Positions 37,667 through 44,492 of a DNA stretch of 44,492 nucleotides are shown piece after piece; the stretch's first letter is position 1, and the number at the start of each line of letters is the position of its first letter. The DNA comes from an uncultured Muribaculaceae bacterium. Its GTDB lineage: Bacteria > Bacteroidota > Bacteroidia > Bacteroidales > Muribaculaceae. The stretch is taken from contig CANQQE010000027.1 of assembly GCA_947625935.1 (NCBI GenBank), forward strand, positions 1-44,492. Reading direction: 5' to 3'. The notes beneath the pieces were generated by a model. It was not told where the DNA came from. It made no database searches and saw only the letters and a list, made by a program, of their open reading frames with translations. The position numbers and the translations under genes are program-made.

Positions 37667-37703
37667 CGCACCCCCGTCGAAATCTTTTACCGACGGGGGT
37701 GCG
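37667..37703 (+). terminator. Bidirectional terminator between trkH and plsC
   Basis: The 13-bp arms CGCACCCCCGTCG (37667-37679) and CGACGGGGGTGCG (37691-37703) are perfect complements, and a T-rich tract follows on the plus strand. It also lies just beyond the plsC stop on the minus strand. Confidence 0.8.
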
Positions 37704-37729
37704 CATTGTTTTAAATCGTTATAGAGGGA

Positions 37730-38443
37730 TTATAACGACGATAAAATCGCCTCTCGGGTCGCCTCCATAGTGTCAGCGACTTCATGCTCAGACGGAGGTG
37801 GCGGCACAGGTTTATGTATGGTCAGTTTTATATGTCCCCAGTGAGGTAATTTCCCATAACGCGGAAGCACGGCAAACGCTCCGTCGATAGTCAAAGGGAC
37901 CATCGGCAACTGGAACTCAGCGGCGAGCTTATATGCCCCACGCTTGAATTTTCTGACACTCCCATCCCATGTGCGGGCTCCCTCGGGAAAAACCACGAGC
38001 GACATACCACCTTTCAATCGATCCTGCGCTTCATCCATAGTGTGGCGCAAAGCCGACGGAGATGAGTTGTCGACATATATCTGTCCGGATTTCAAGCAGC
38101 TATACCCCACTAACGGAATCTTCTCAAGACTTTTTTTCATCATCCATCGAAACTGATGCCCAAGGAAACCATAAATAGTGAAAATATCATATGCGCCCTG
38201 ATGGTTTGAAACAAACACATAGGAGGTTTTAGAATCGATATTCTCGCGTCCGGCCACCGACACTCTGACAAATGTGAGCCAACAGAACATCTTAGACCAC
38301 CATGATGCCGGATAATACCCCCACCACTTGCCGCCGCCAAGCGACGACCCTATTATGGTCACAATCGCCGTGAATGCGGTGAGTACAAGCAGAACAGGGA
38401 GCATGAACAGAATCTGATAAATGCGATAGAGAAGGAGGAGCAT
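37730..38443 (-). CDS. plsC: 1-Acyl-sn-glycerol-3-phosphate acyltransferase
   Basis: Makes phosphatidic acid by acylating lysophosphatidic acid at the inner membrane. It has 237 residues. An N-terminal membrane helix pair (about 5-35) precedes the catalytic HX4D motif SNHQGAYDIF, the acceptor-site stretch MKKSLEKIPLVG and the block VVFPEGARTWDG, followed by PMVPLTIDGAF. All motifs of the PlsC family are intact. It is the last gene of the pyrB-plsC run, 23 nt after glyA. Confidence 0.93.
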   Translation of the reverse strand: MLLLLYRIYQILFMLPVLLVLTAFTAIVTIIGSSLGGGKWWGYYPASWWSKMFCWLTFVRVSVAGRENIDSKTSYVFVSNHQGAYDIFTIYGFLGHQFRWMMKKSLEKIPLVGYSCLKSGQIYVDNSSPSALRHTMDEAQDRLKGGMSLVVFPEGARTWDGSVRKFKRGAYKLAAEFQLPMVPLTIDGAFAVLPRYGKLPHWGHIKLTIHKPVPPPPSEHEVADTMEATREAILSSL

Positions 38444-38466
38444 AGCGACTAATCGTAAACGGCGGA

Positions 38467-39747
38467 TTAATAGGCAAAAATGGGATAATCGGCCATCACC
38501 GAGTTAACCTTTTCACGCACTGATGAGATTATAGCCCCGTTTTCAGGGTTGGACAACACAGTGTCAATCATCTCGACAATCTCGCCCATCAGGTTCTCTT
38601 TAGCACCGCGGGTTGTTATCGCAGGTGTTCCGAGACGTATTCCAGAGGTCTGGAAAGGTGAACGACTGTCGAAAGGCACCATGTTCTTGTTGGCCGTGAT
38701 GTCGGCCTCAACAAGCACGCGCTCGGCCACCTTACCGGTCAAATCGGGGAATTTGGTTCTGAGATCCACAAGCATACAGTGGTTATCGGTTCCTCCTGAA
38801 ATAATTTTGTAGCCCTTATCGACCAAAGCCTGAGCCATAGTTGCGGCATTTTTCTTAACCTGGGCCTGATACTCCTTGTAAGATGGCTGTAGAGCCTCGC
38901 CAAATGCCACAGCTTTGGCGGCTATGACATGTTCAAGCGGGCCGCCCTGAACGCCGGGGAACACAGCAGAGTCAAGCAATGATGACATTTTGCGAATCTC
39001 ACCCTTGTTATTTGTTTTGCCAAACGGGTTGTCAAAATCTTTACCCATCAAAATCAGACCGCCGCGGGGTCCGCGAAGTGTCTTGTGGGTTGTCGAGGTG
39101 ACAATGTGGGCATATTTGACGGGGTTGTCAAGGAGTCCGGCGGCAATCAACCCTGCGGGATGAGCCATATCAATCATGAGGATAGCCCCTATTTCATCGG
39201 CCAAACGGCGCATTCGGGCGTAGTCCCACTCGCGGGAATAGGCACTCGCGCCACCAATAATCAGACGCGGACGCTCGCGACGAGCCACTTCCTCCATCTG
39301 CTCATAGTCAATCAGACCGGTTTCTTCTTTCACATTATACTCCAACGCCTGAAACATCAAGCCGGAAAAGTTGACAGGGCTACCATGTGACAGGTGACCA
39401 CCGTGAGCGAGATTCAGGCCAAGGAACTTATCACCCGGCTTCAGACAAGCCATGAAAACAGCCATGTTAGCCTGTGCTCCCGAATGGGGCTGCACATTGG
39501 CATATTCCGCTCCAAACAGAGTTTTGATGCGATCGATTGCAAGCTGCTCGGCAAGATCTACGATCTGGCAACCGCCATAATAACGGTGACCGGGATAGCC
39601 CTCGGCATATTTGTTTGTAAGGCAAGAACCCATCGCAGCCATAACTTGGTCGCTGACGAAGTTTTCTGACGCTATAAGTTCAATACCATGGAGTTGGCGC
39701 TGATGCTCGCGCTCGATGATGTCGAAAATCTGTTGGTCTTTTTCCAT
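38467..39747 (-). CDS. glyA: Serine hydroxymethyltransferase
   Basis: A PLP enzyme converting serine and tetrahydrofolate to glycine and methylene-THF. The ATG at 39747 (MEKDQQIFD) gives 426 residues, matching the family; the longer upstream frame is rejected. Visible are [26 protein letters not shown], the PLP lysine Lys222 in [17 protein letters not shown], and the usual end with [12 protein letters not shown]. It lies between the flavin reductase gene (32 nt) and plsC (23 nt) in one transcript unit. The one-carbon units it makes feed purines and thymidylate, so the link to pyrimidine genes is sensible. Confidence 0.98.
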   Translation of the reverse strand: MEKDQQIFDIIEREHQRQLHGIELIASENFVSDQVMAAMGSCLTNKYAEGYPGHRYYGGCQIVDLAEQLAIDRIKTLFGAEYANVQPHSGAQANMAVFMACLKPGDKFLGLNLAHGGHLSHGSPVNFSGLMFQALEYNVKEETGLIDYEQMEEVARRERPRLIIGGASAYSREWDYARMRRLADEIGAILMIDMAHPAGLIAAGLLDNPVKYAHIVTSTTHKTLRGPRGGLILMGKDFDNPFGKTNNKGEIRKMSSLLDSAVFPGVQGGPLEHVIAAKAVAFGEALQPSYKEYQAQVKKNAATMAQALVDKGYKIISGGTDNHCMLVDLRTKFPDLTGKVAERVLVEADITANKNMVPFDSRSPFQTSGIRLGTPAITTRGAKENLMGEIVEMIDTVLSNPENGAIISSVREKVNSVMADYPIFAY

Positions 39748-39779
39748 TTTTAGATATATGAAATTTGTGTGTATGAATT

Positions 39780-40346
39780 TTATTTTTTCTTTTGTACGGT
39801 CCATCCGAAGCGCCCGATTTTTTCGCCTTGCTTGTAATACGCGCCATGACTGTAGTTAATCAAGCCGGCATCTCCGAGGTTAAACGCCCCGGTTTCTTTG
39901 TCAATCAGCGACTCATCGGCTCTGACATTAAGCACCTCGGCGACAAACATATGGTGGCTCCCGAGTGGGATAATATCCCTCACGCGGCACTCAATGCTGA
40001 GTGGCGATTCCTTGACTGAAGGGCATGACACTTTAACGCCCGGTTCGGGTGTGAGGCCGGTTTCTTTCCATTTGTTGAACTCACGGCCCGATTTGACACC
40101 ACACCAATCAGTGGCCTTCGCTATCGCCTCGGTCGTAAGATTGATGGTAAACTCCATCTGACGCCGGATCATATCGTAGCTGTGCCGCTCGGGACGGACG
40201 GATATGTAGCACATAGCCGGATCGGTGCAGATGGTACCGGTCCATGAGATAGTCAGCAGGTTGCTATCGTCGATGGAGCTTCCGCAGCTCACCAACACCG
40301 CAGGCAAGGGGTAAATCATCGTACCCGGTTTCCAATCTTGCTTCAT
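39780..40346 (-). CDS. Flavin reductase-like FMN-binding protein
   Basis: A 188-residue protein of the split-barrel flavin reductase family. The N-terminus carries the strand pattern [15 protein letters not shown], then [23 protein letters not shown] (FMN-contacting region) and [16 protein letters not shown], with [23 protein letters not shown] completing the barrel. Members reduce flavins with NAD(P)H or serve as flavoproteins with no assigned substrate. It lies between pyrI (29 nt) and glyA (32 nt). No partner oxygenase is nearby, so its reaction cannot be named; it might provide reduced flavin for a neighbouring pathway, which is speculation. Confidence 0.88.
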   Translation of the reverse strand: MKQDWKPGTMIYPLPAVLVSCGSSIDDSNLLTISWTGTICTDPAMCYISVRPERHSYDMIRRQMEFTINLTTEAIAKATDWCGVKSGREFNKWKETGLTPEPGVKVSCPSVKESPLSIECRVRDIIPLGSHHMFVAEVLNVRADESLIDKETGAFNLGDAGLINYSHGAYYKQGEKIGRFGWTVQKKK

Positions 40347-40375
40347 AAAACCAAAATGTAATTTATGAGTTGCTG

Positions 40376-40837
40376 TTATAATACATGAGCCTTATCGCTC
40401 GTTACCGAATGTCCGCAATAATGACAACGTATTGTGACCGGCTCGCGCGAAACGACATGGAAACGCGTCTTCATCGGTTCGTTGTTTGTGATACACTTAG
40501 GATTGTCGCAAGTGACAATACCCGTTATGACATCGGGCAGCACTACAGGCCGTTTCTCCACCACTTCAAAATCGCGGATTATATTGACCACCGCCGTCGG
40601 AGCGATTAACGCGATGCGGTTAAGGGTGGTTTCGGGGAAAAAGACATCGGCGACCTTTATGATGCCCTTGGTACCATAACGTTCGCTTGCGAGATTGTTT
40701 CCGATTGTCAACTGTGTATCCAGTTTTTCAATGCCGAGTATATTGACGGCCTTGAACAATACCGACGACGGTATATGGTCTATGACTGTGCCATTGCGCA
40801 AAGCGGCCACGGCAAGTTCTTTCTTGGCTGTTGTCAT
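40376..40837 (-). CDS. pyrI: Aspartate carbamoyltransferase regulatory chain
   Basis: The allosteric subunit of aspartate transcarbamoylase. It has 153 residues from the ATG at 40837; the frame upstream lies within pyrB and is rejected. The N-terminal allosteric domain is typical ([31 protein letters not shown]). The C-terminal zinc domain holds four cysteines in [10 protein letters not shown] and RCHYCGHS, with ligands C-X4-C and C-X2-C. The ATG overlaps the pyrB stop by 4 nt (ATGA). CTP/ATP control is therefore likely. Confidence 0.97.
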   Translation of the reverse strand: MTTAKKELAVAALRNGTVIDHIPSSVLFKAVNILGIEKLDTQLTIGNNLASERYGTKGIIKVADVFFPETTLNRIALIAPTAVVNIIRDFEVVEKRPVVLPDVITGIVTCDNPKCITNNEPMKTRFHVVSREPVTIRCHYCGHSVTSDKAHVL

Positions 40838-41772
40838 TTGTCTGATTCCTTTAGTTTTGTAACATCTATTCCAAGCGCACGGCATATCAAGGCTTGACGC
40901 GCGTAAAGCCCATTGCGGGCCTGCTGGAAATAATATGCCTTGGGATTATCATCGACATCGAGAGCAATTTCATTAACTCGCGGCAGCGGATGCAGTATTT
41001 TCAGATTATCACGCGAGCCGTCAAGCATGGAATTATGAAGATTATAGAGATTTTTCACTTTCTCATATTCCATGATGTCGGTGAAACGCTCACGTTGCAC
41101 TCGGGTCATGTAAAGTATATCGGTCGAATTAATCACTTCGGGGGAAAAATCAGTATATTCTGTATATTCGATACCGTTTTCGTCACAGAATATTTTGTAT
41201 TCTACGGGCATCTTCAATTCGTCGCAAGCCACGAATTTAAATCGCGGGTTGAAATAACGCATCGCCATTAGCAGAGAATGGACAGTCCTGCCATACTTCA
41301 AGTCACCGACCATGGTTATGTCAAGATTTTCAAGACGCCCCTGGGTCTTGTAAATCGAATAAAGATCAAGCATGGTCTGCGATGGATGTTGGTTGGCACC
41401 GTCGCCGGCGTTGATAATGGGCACATCGGTGACCTCTGTAGCGTATCTCGCCGCCCCTTCAAGATAGTGGCGCATGATTATCAGATCTACATAATTGCTC
41501 ACCATCTTGATGGTGTCTTTGAGGGTCTCCCCTTTTGTGGAACTGGTTGTGCTTGCGTCAGAAAAACCGATCACCCGCCCGCCAAGACGATTGACCGCAG
41601 TCTCAAAACTAAGCCGGGTGCGGGTCGACGGTTCAAAAAACAACGTGGCAACAACCTTGCCGTCGAGAATTTTGTGGTTGGGATGATTCTCAAAATAACG
41701 TGCTTGCTCAAGCAAGCTCAATATCTCCTCGCGGGAAATATCTGAAATAGAAACAAGACTGCTCTGGTTCAT
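40834..41772 (-). CDS. pyrB: Aspartate carbamoyltransferase catalytic chain
   Basis: Forms carbamoyl-aspartate in pyrimidine synthesis. The ATG at 41772 (MNQSSLVSI) gives 312 residues, the family's length; an open frame to 41829 is rejected because it covers the promoter. The carbamoyl-phosphate loop [27 protein letters not shown] and [11 protein letters not shown] are present. It is the first gene of the pyrB-pyrI-flavin reductase-glyA-plsC run. I see no pyrimidine attenuator in the short leader, so control by UTP-sensitive attenuation is not supported here. Confidence 0.98.
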   Translation of the reverse strand: MNQSSLVSISDISREEILSLLEQARYFENHPNHKILDGKVVATLFFEPSTRTRLSFETAVNRLGGRVIGFSDASTTSSTKGETLKDTIKMVSNYVDLIIMRHYLEGAARYATEVTDVPIINAGDGANQHPSQTMLDLYSIYKTQGRLENLDITMVGDLKYGRTVHSLLMAMRYFNPRFKFVACDELKMPVEYKIFCDENGIEYTEYTDFSPEVINSTDILYMTRVQRERFTDIMEYEKVKNLYNLHNSMLDGSRDNLKILHPLPRVNEIALDVDDNPKAYYFQQARNGLYARQALICRALGIDVTKLKESDK

Positions 41773-41798
41773 GGGCTGAAATCCTTTGTAGAGTAACG

Positions 41799-41830
41799 CG
41801 AAGTTACAATTTTCATCCACCCGAAACAAA
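41799..41830 (-). promoter_or_regulatory. Probable pyrB promoter
   Basis: The minus strand has TTTG (41830-41827), exactly 20 bp and TAACTTCG (41806-41799), one base off TAnnTTTG. The leader is about 20 nt. Confidence 0.5.
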
Positions 41831-41846
41831 TTATAAGGTCACATTT

Positions 41847-42425
41847 TCATGCAGCATCATCGTCAAGATTCTTGCGTAACCCCTCTTTCAGCCTATGGAC
41901 ATCTCTTGTGGTGCGATATTCGACTATCAAACCGATAATCACACCTAACACGGCACCGAATAATCCGCCAATATACAGCCCCTCGTTATCGGCAGCTCTC
42001 AGAATCCATATAATATAGACTATAAGTGGAATAGCAATCAAGATACCAACGCACTCAAAACGTCGGCGCATTATGGCAAATTCAGTTATACCCACCAACG
42101 CATCCTTGACCGGGAGATTGATAACCGATGTCTTGTTCAATTTCAAATAAAGTAATAGGTTCAATGCGAACATCACGACAAAATATGCCGGGTATGCTAT
42201 CATCAAAGCCGTCGGCAGCTCGATAAATCCGGCAAGCGGTTTGATAAGCAATGGCGCCACGCTGCACAGGATAAGCGAACACAAGTAGCGCCGGCGCAAT
42301 TTGTCGGTTAAAGACAACATACTCTTATACCGTTTGCGAAACAAAAAATCCCGGTCCACTTTATCGGCTAAACCTTTAGTGGAATCCATCAGTTTCCATT
42401 GTGCCTTAATTTGGTCTATATCCAT
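41847..42425 (-). CDS. Membrane protein partnered with ECF sigma factor
   Basis: A 192-residue protein. The N-terminus (MDIDQIKAQWKLMDSTKGL) is cytoplasmic and basic further on. Four hydrophobic segments follow: about 49-66, 70-93, 125-143 and 150-168, then a charged tail. It starts 20 nt after the ECF sigma gene on the same strand, where anti-sigma factors are usually found. It has no visible zinc-binding ASD motif (HxxxCxxC), so it is either a divergent anti-sigma factor or a regulated membrane protein. The function is inferred from position only. Confidence 0.7.
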   Translation of the reverse strand: MDIDQIKAQWKLMDSTKGLADKVDRDFLFRKRYKSMLSLTDKLRRRYLCSLILCSVAPLLIKPLAGFIELPTALMIAYPAYFVVMFALNLLLYLKLNKTSVINLPVKDALVGITEFAIMRRRFECVGILIAIPLIVYIIWILRAADNEGLYIGGLFGAVLGVIIGLIVEYRTTRDVHRLKEGLRKNLDDDAA

Positions 42426-42445
42426 GGTAGGTATAAATTTTCAAG

Positions 42446-42937
42446 TTAACTGTTACTTGCAGCTACCAGACGCGCTTTTATGCGCCTGAGCCTGGTAGCG
42501 ACATTATTTCTTGTCAACCCGGTTATCTCAGAAATCTCATCATATGAATTTTCATCAAGCCACAACATTATTATCGCTTTGTCAAGGCTCTCAAGATGAG
42601 AAATCAGACGGTACATTTCTTTAAGCTGCGCTGACTTCTCATCACCGCTATCCGCGATATCGGGCAATGAATCAATAGATGTTTCCATCTGATGACGACG
42701 ATTGCGTCGATATACCGTCAGACAGGTATTGATGGCCGTACGATAAATCCACGTCGAGATTGACGAGTCACCGCGAAACGAGCCAATACCTTTCCAAAGA
42801 TTTATCAACGTCTCCTGATAGAGATCCTTGAAGTGGTCATCGTCGGTGGCATACATATAGCACACCTTCGTGATCACTCCTCGGTTTTTCTCGACAATGG
42901 CGAGAAATCGTTGTTCCTTGTCGGCTTCTGAACTCAT
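42446..42937 (-). CDS. ECF-family RNA polymerase sigma factor
   Basis: A 163-residue sigma-70 family factor. Region 2 is seen at about 12-85 (VITKVCYMYATDDDHFKDLYQETLINLWKG, TWIYRTAINTCLTVYRRNRR) and region 4 at about 110-160 (LISHLESLDKAIIMLWLDENSYDEISEITGLTRNNVATRLRRIKARL). The linker of about 25 residues is acidic. There is no region 3, as expected of ECF factors. A membrane protein follows 20 nt later and may control it. There is no SusCD/FecR pair, so it is not a nutrient-uptake sigma of the FecI type. No TAnnTTTG box is visible in front of it. Confidence 0.92.
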   Translation of the reverse strand: MSSEADKEQRFLAIVEKNRGVITKVCYMYATDDDHFKDLYQETLINLWKGIGSFRGDSSISTWIYRTAINTCLTVYRRNRRHQMETSIDSLPDIADSGDEKSAQLKEMYRLISHLESLDKAIIMLWLDENSYDEISEITGLTRNNVATRLRRIKARLVAASNS

Positions 42938-42983
42938 TTCGATTAATTAGACGCTAATTGGTCGATATAGTTTCAAAATAGAT

Positions 42984-43027
42984 AAAAAATTTGGCGCAAA
43001 GCTGATTTTGTCTGCCTTGCGCCAAAT
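42984..43027 (-). terminator. Intrinsic terminator after the beta-barrel gene pair
   Basis: The 11-bp arms ATTTGGCGCAA (42989-42999) and TTGCGCCAAAT (43017-43027) are perfect complements. On the minus strand a six-T run follows. It ends the transcript of the two beta-barrel genes. Confidence 0.88.
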
Positions 43028-43047
43028 CAATTCATATTTTTATTCCA

Positions 43048-43683
43048 TTAAAAAAGATAGGCTACCGATGCCGACCAGTATTGGTCTTTCCCTTTGAATG
43101 GCGGATATTTTATCCCCTCAAACGATTCGATGTTGTTAAAAATCGAAGTGTTCAAAGCCAATGAATAATCAACGCCGACATGAATACTCTTCAGTATCTG
43201 GAAACCGATACCGAATCGCCACGAAGGTTTAACCGTACGGCATTCGACATAATCATCATACATATACTTTTTTGAGCACAAAAACGATACCGTCGGGCCT
43301 GTGTAGATGCTTGGAATCAGTATCTTTTTCACCGCTGGAATAGATATTTTCCATTTGAAATTAATCGGAATTTCAAGATAATCCCGGTTTACGTTTCGTT
43401 TGGCACCAACTTCACCCCAAAAGTTTCCCTTATTAATGAGTGATGAGGTGACTCTCGCATACAGGAACGAAGCATCAAATCCAAAGCTTGTTCCGGGAAT
43501 CATGGCCTCGACCATCAACCCGGCGATAAAACCGACACCGCCATCAGCATCAAACACATCATTGTCGTCCATTGACAGATTAGTGTGGTTGATTCCGATT
43601 TTAGGGCCCCAAGTAACTTGGGATGACGCAGGTATCACCAACGATAAAGCCGCCACGACAAGGAAAAATTTAAGGTGTCTCAT
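43048..43683 (-). CDS. Outer-membrane beta-barrel protein, second of a tandem pair
   Basis: A 211-residue exported protein with a signal peptide (LKFFLVVAALSLVIPASSQ) and a PorT-like eight-stranded barrel (PF13568-type). It has the landmarks QVTWGPKIGINHTNL, GFIAGLMVEAMIPGTSFGFDASFLYAR, YLEIPINFKWKISIP, IYTGPTVSFLCSKKYM, FGIGFQILKSIHVGVDYSLAL, and a final strand ending in Phe (YWSASVAYLF), as the BAM complex needs. It is closely related to the upstream gene and separated from it by 32 nt, with no promoter in the gap. The function is unknown. Confidence 0.92.
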   Translation of the reverse strand: MRHLKFFLVVAALSLVIPASSQVTWGPKIGINHTNLSMDDNDVFDADGGVGFIAGLMVEAMIPGTSFGFDASFLYARVTSSLINKGNFWGEVGAKRNVNRDYLEIPINFKWKISIPAVKKILIPSIYTGPTVSFLCSKKYMYDDYVECRTVKPSWRFGIGFQILKSIHVGVDYSLALNTSIFNNIESFEGIKYPPFKGKDQYWSASVAYLF

Positions 43684-43715
43684 TTGTAGTCTATTTTTAT
43701 TATGGCATGATTAAT

Positions 43716-44318
43716 TTAGAAAAGATAAGCCGCCGTGACAGTCCAATAACGGTCCTTACCGTTATAAATCGGCGTTTCCACCCCATTGATGTCAAACGCC
43801 TTGGTTTCAACAGCCTTGCTGAGACCTAAGCCATAGCTTGCGCTGACCTGTATTTTGTTCAGCAACTGAACTCCCAGACCGAAATTCCAAGTGATGTCAC
43901 ATGACTTGTTTTCAACAAAATTCTTATAATCTTTTTTTGAACAAAGGAAAGCGAAACTCGGGCCCGTGAACAGATAAGGAGTCACGATATTGCCTATTGC
44001 CGGGACGCCAATTTTCCACTTCAGGTTGATCGGTATTTCAATGTAATCGCGATTAAGCGTCTCATTCTCAAACTTTGCCGCACGGTGAACATACATCACC
44101 GAACAGTCCACCCCGAGATTGAACACCGGGAGCATCACCTCCGCCATAAGACCACCGGTGAAGCCGGTCTGGTTTTTAGAGTCTAAGGCATCTTTGTTTA
44201 GATGAAGTTTAGAGGTAGTGAAACCAACTTTCGGTCCCCATGAGAACTGCGCCGATGCCGGTGCCGCAAAACCTACAGCCATTATGACTGCGATTACCAA
44301 GACTTTTAAATTTTTCAT
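43716..44318 (-). CDS. Outer-membrane beta-barrel protein, first of a tandem pair
   Basis: A 200-residue exported protein with signal MKNLKVLVIAVIMAVGFAAPASA and the same barrel as its neighbour: SWGPKVGFTTSKL, TGGLMAEVMLPVFNLGVDCSVMY, YIEIPINLKWKIGVP, LFTGPSFAFLCSKK, FGLGVQLLNKIQVSASYGL and the C-terminal Phe strand RYWTVTAAYLF. The pair is a tandem duplication: six landmarks occur in the same order in both, while the loops differ. It has a complete promoter at 44357-44389. Members of this family include PorT of type IX secretion, but these short single barrels could be something else. Function unknown. Confidence 0.92.
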   Translation of the reverse strand: MKNLKVLVIAVIMAVGFAAPASAQFSWGPKVGFTTSKLHLNKDALDSKNQTGFTGGLMAEVMLPVFNLGVDCSVMYVHRAAKFENETLNRDYIEIPINLKWKIGVPAIGNIVTPYLFTGPSFAFLCSKKDYKNFVENKSCDITWNFGLGVQLLNKIQVSASYGLGLSKAVETKAFDINGVETPIYNGKDRYWTVTAAYLF

Positions 44319-44356
44319 AACTTTAATAAATTTATAATATCACTTTAATTATCCGT

Positions 44357-44389
44357 CAAAGATACGAATAAGTCAAGCGCAAAGCCAAA
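44357..44389 (-). promoter_or_regulatory. Bacteroidetes-type promoter of the beta-barrel pair
   Basis: The minus strand has TTTG (44389-44386), a 21-bp spacer and TATCTTTG (44364-44357), a complete consensus. It precedes the ATG at 44318 by about 39 bp. Confidence 0.8.
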
Positions 44390-44417
44390 TTTTATTTGAA
44401 CTCTACCGATCGGGAGC

Positions 44418-44450
44418 GAGGCTGTCTAACAACCAAAGTTAGGCAGTCTC
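44418..44450. repeat. Edge hairpin, possible insertion-sequence end or terminator
   Basis: GAGGCTGTCTAAC (44418-44430) and GTTAGGCAGTCTC (44438-44450) pair at 11 of 13 positions plus two wobbles. A short T-rich tract follows on the plus strand. No plus-strand gene lies to its left, so a normal terminator role is odd. GAGGCTGTC-type ends occur in several insertion sequences, but the element would lie beyond the window. Confidence 0.35.
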
Positions 44451-44492
44451 TATTTTATAGACAAAATCTGAAGATTCAGGCTGCATTTGCCG

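Noticed and set aside
41702-41717. Short inverted repeat GCTTGCT/AGCAAGC in pyrB
   Set aside because: Only 7-bp arms inside coding sequence; expected by chance at this length.

Overview
The window looks like chromosomal DNA of a Bacteroidales bacterium, most likely in or near the Muribaculaceae. The reasons are: promoters of the Bacteroidetes type (TTTG, 19-21 bp, TAnnTTTG) in front of many genes; almost no Shine-Dalgarno sequences; DUF4293 and OstA-like proteins; an archaeal-type prolyl-tRNA synthetase; a BspA-type leucine-rich-repeat protein with a possible type IX secretion tail; PorT-like beta-barrel proteins; and a menaquinone (futalosine-independent) men cluster. This placement is inference from gene content. 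Nearly all the DNA is tightly packed housekeeping genes with intact frames. I see no CRISPR array, prophage, rRNA or complete insertion sequence.

Layout. 1-1.9 kb: small membrane and stress-type proteins (a holin-superfamily protein and two YtxH paralogues). 2-4.8 kb: uvrA. 4.8-7.5 kb: a DUF4293 membrane protein and a large TPR protein. 7.6-8.3 kb: a Crp/Fnr-type regulator. 8.35-17.4 kb, minus strand: one long run surA-like PPIase, ostA-like, M18 aminopeptidase, menD, menB, menC, menE, with 1-4 nt overlaps at several joints. 17.6-19.5 kb: a second periplasmic PPIase. 19.75-21.2 kb: guaB. 21.3-22.7 kb: the LRR surface protein. 22.95-25.4 kb: proS and a polyprenyl-phosphate-type glycosyltransferase. 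25.5-26.9 kb: dnaA with an AT-rich 354-bp upstream region. 27.3-29.9 kb: an NlpC/P60 lipoprotein and a divergent HtrA/DegQ protease. 30-32.3 kb: a two-gene NatAB-type ABC exporter. 32.4 kb: a tRNA with CAT anticodon. 32.7-37.6 kb: a small membrane protein, dxs, trkA, trkH. 37.7-41.8 kb, minus strand: pyrB, pyrI, a flavin reductase, glyA, plsC. 41.8-42.9 kb: an ECF sigma factor and a membrane partner. 43-44.3 kb: two tandem beta-barrel proteins. The right edge has a hairpin that could be the end of an insertion sequence.

How the genes work together. Three themes recur. The first is envelope assembly: two parvulin-type chaperones, an OstA/LptA-like protein, HtrA, an NlpC/P60 hydrolase, PlsC and beta-barrels. 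The second is the supply of isoprenoids and quinones: dxs and menDBCE. The third is nucleotide and one-carbon metabolism: guaB, pyrBI and glyA.

I did not find a convincing undescribed system. The most unusual signals are small DNA or RNA elements: a 14-bp-arm inverted repeat inside trkA, an 18-bp perfect palindrome made of two facing -7 boxes upstream of the TPR gene, an inverted repeat of ParB-site-like half-sites upstream of dnaA, and a tRNA with an A31xC39 mismatch.
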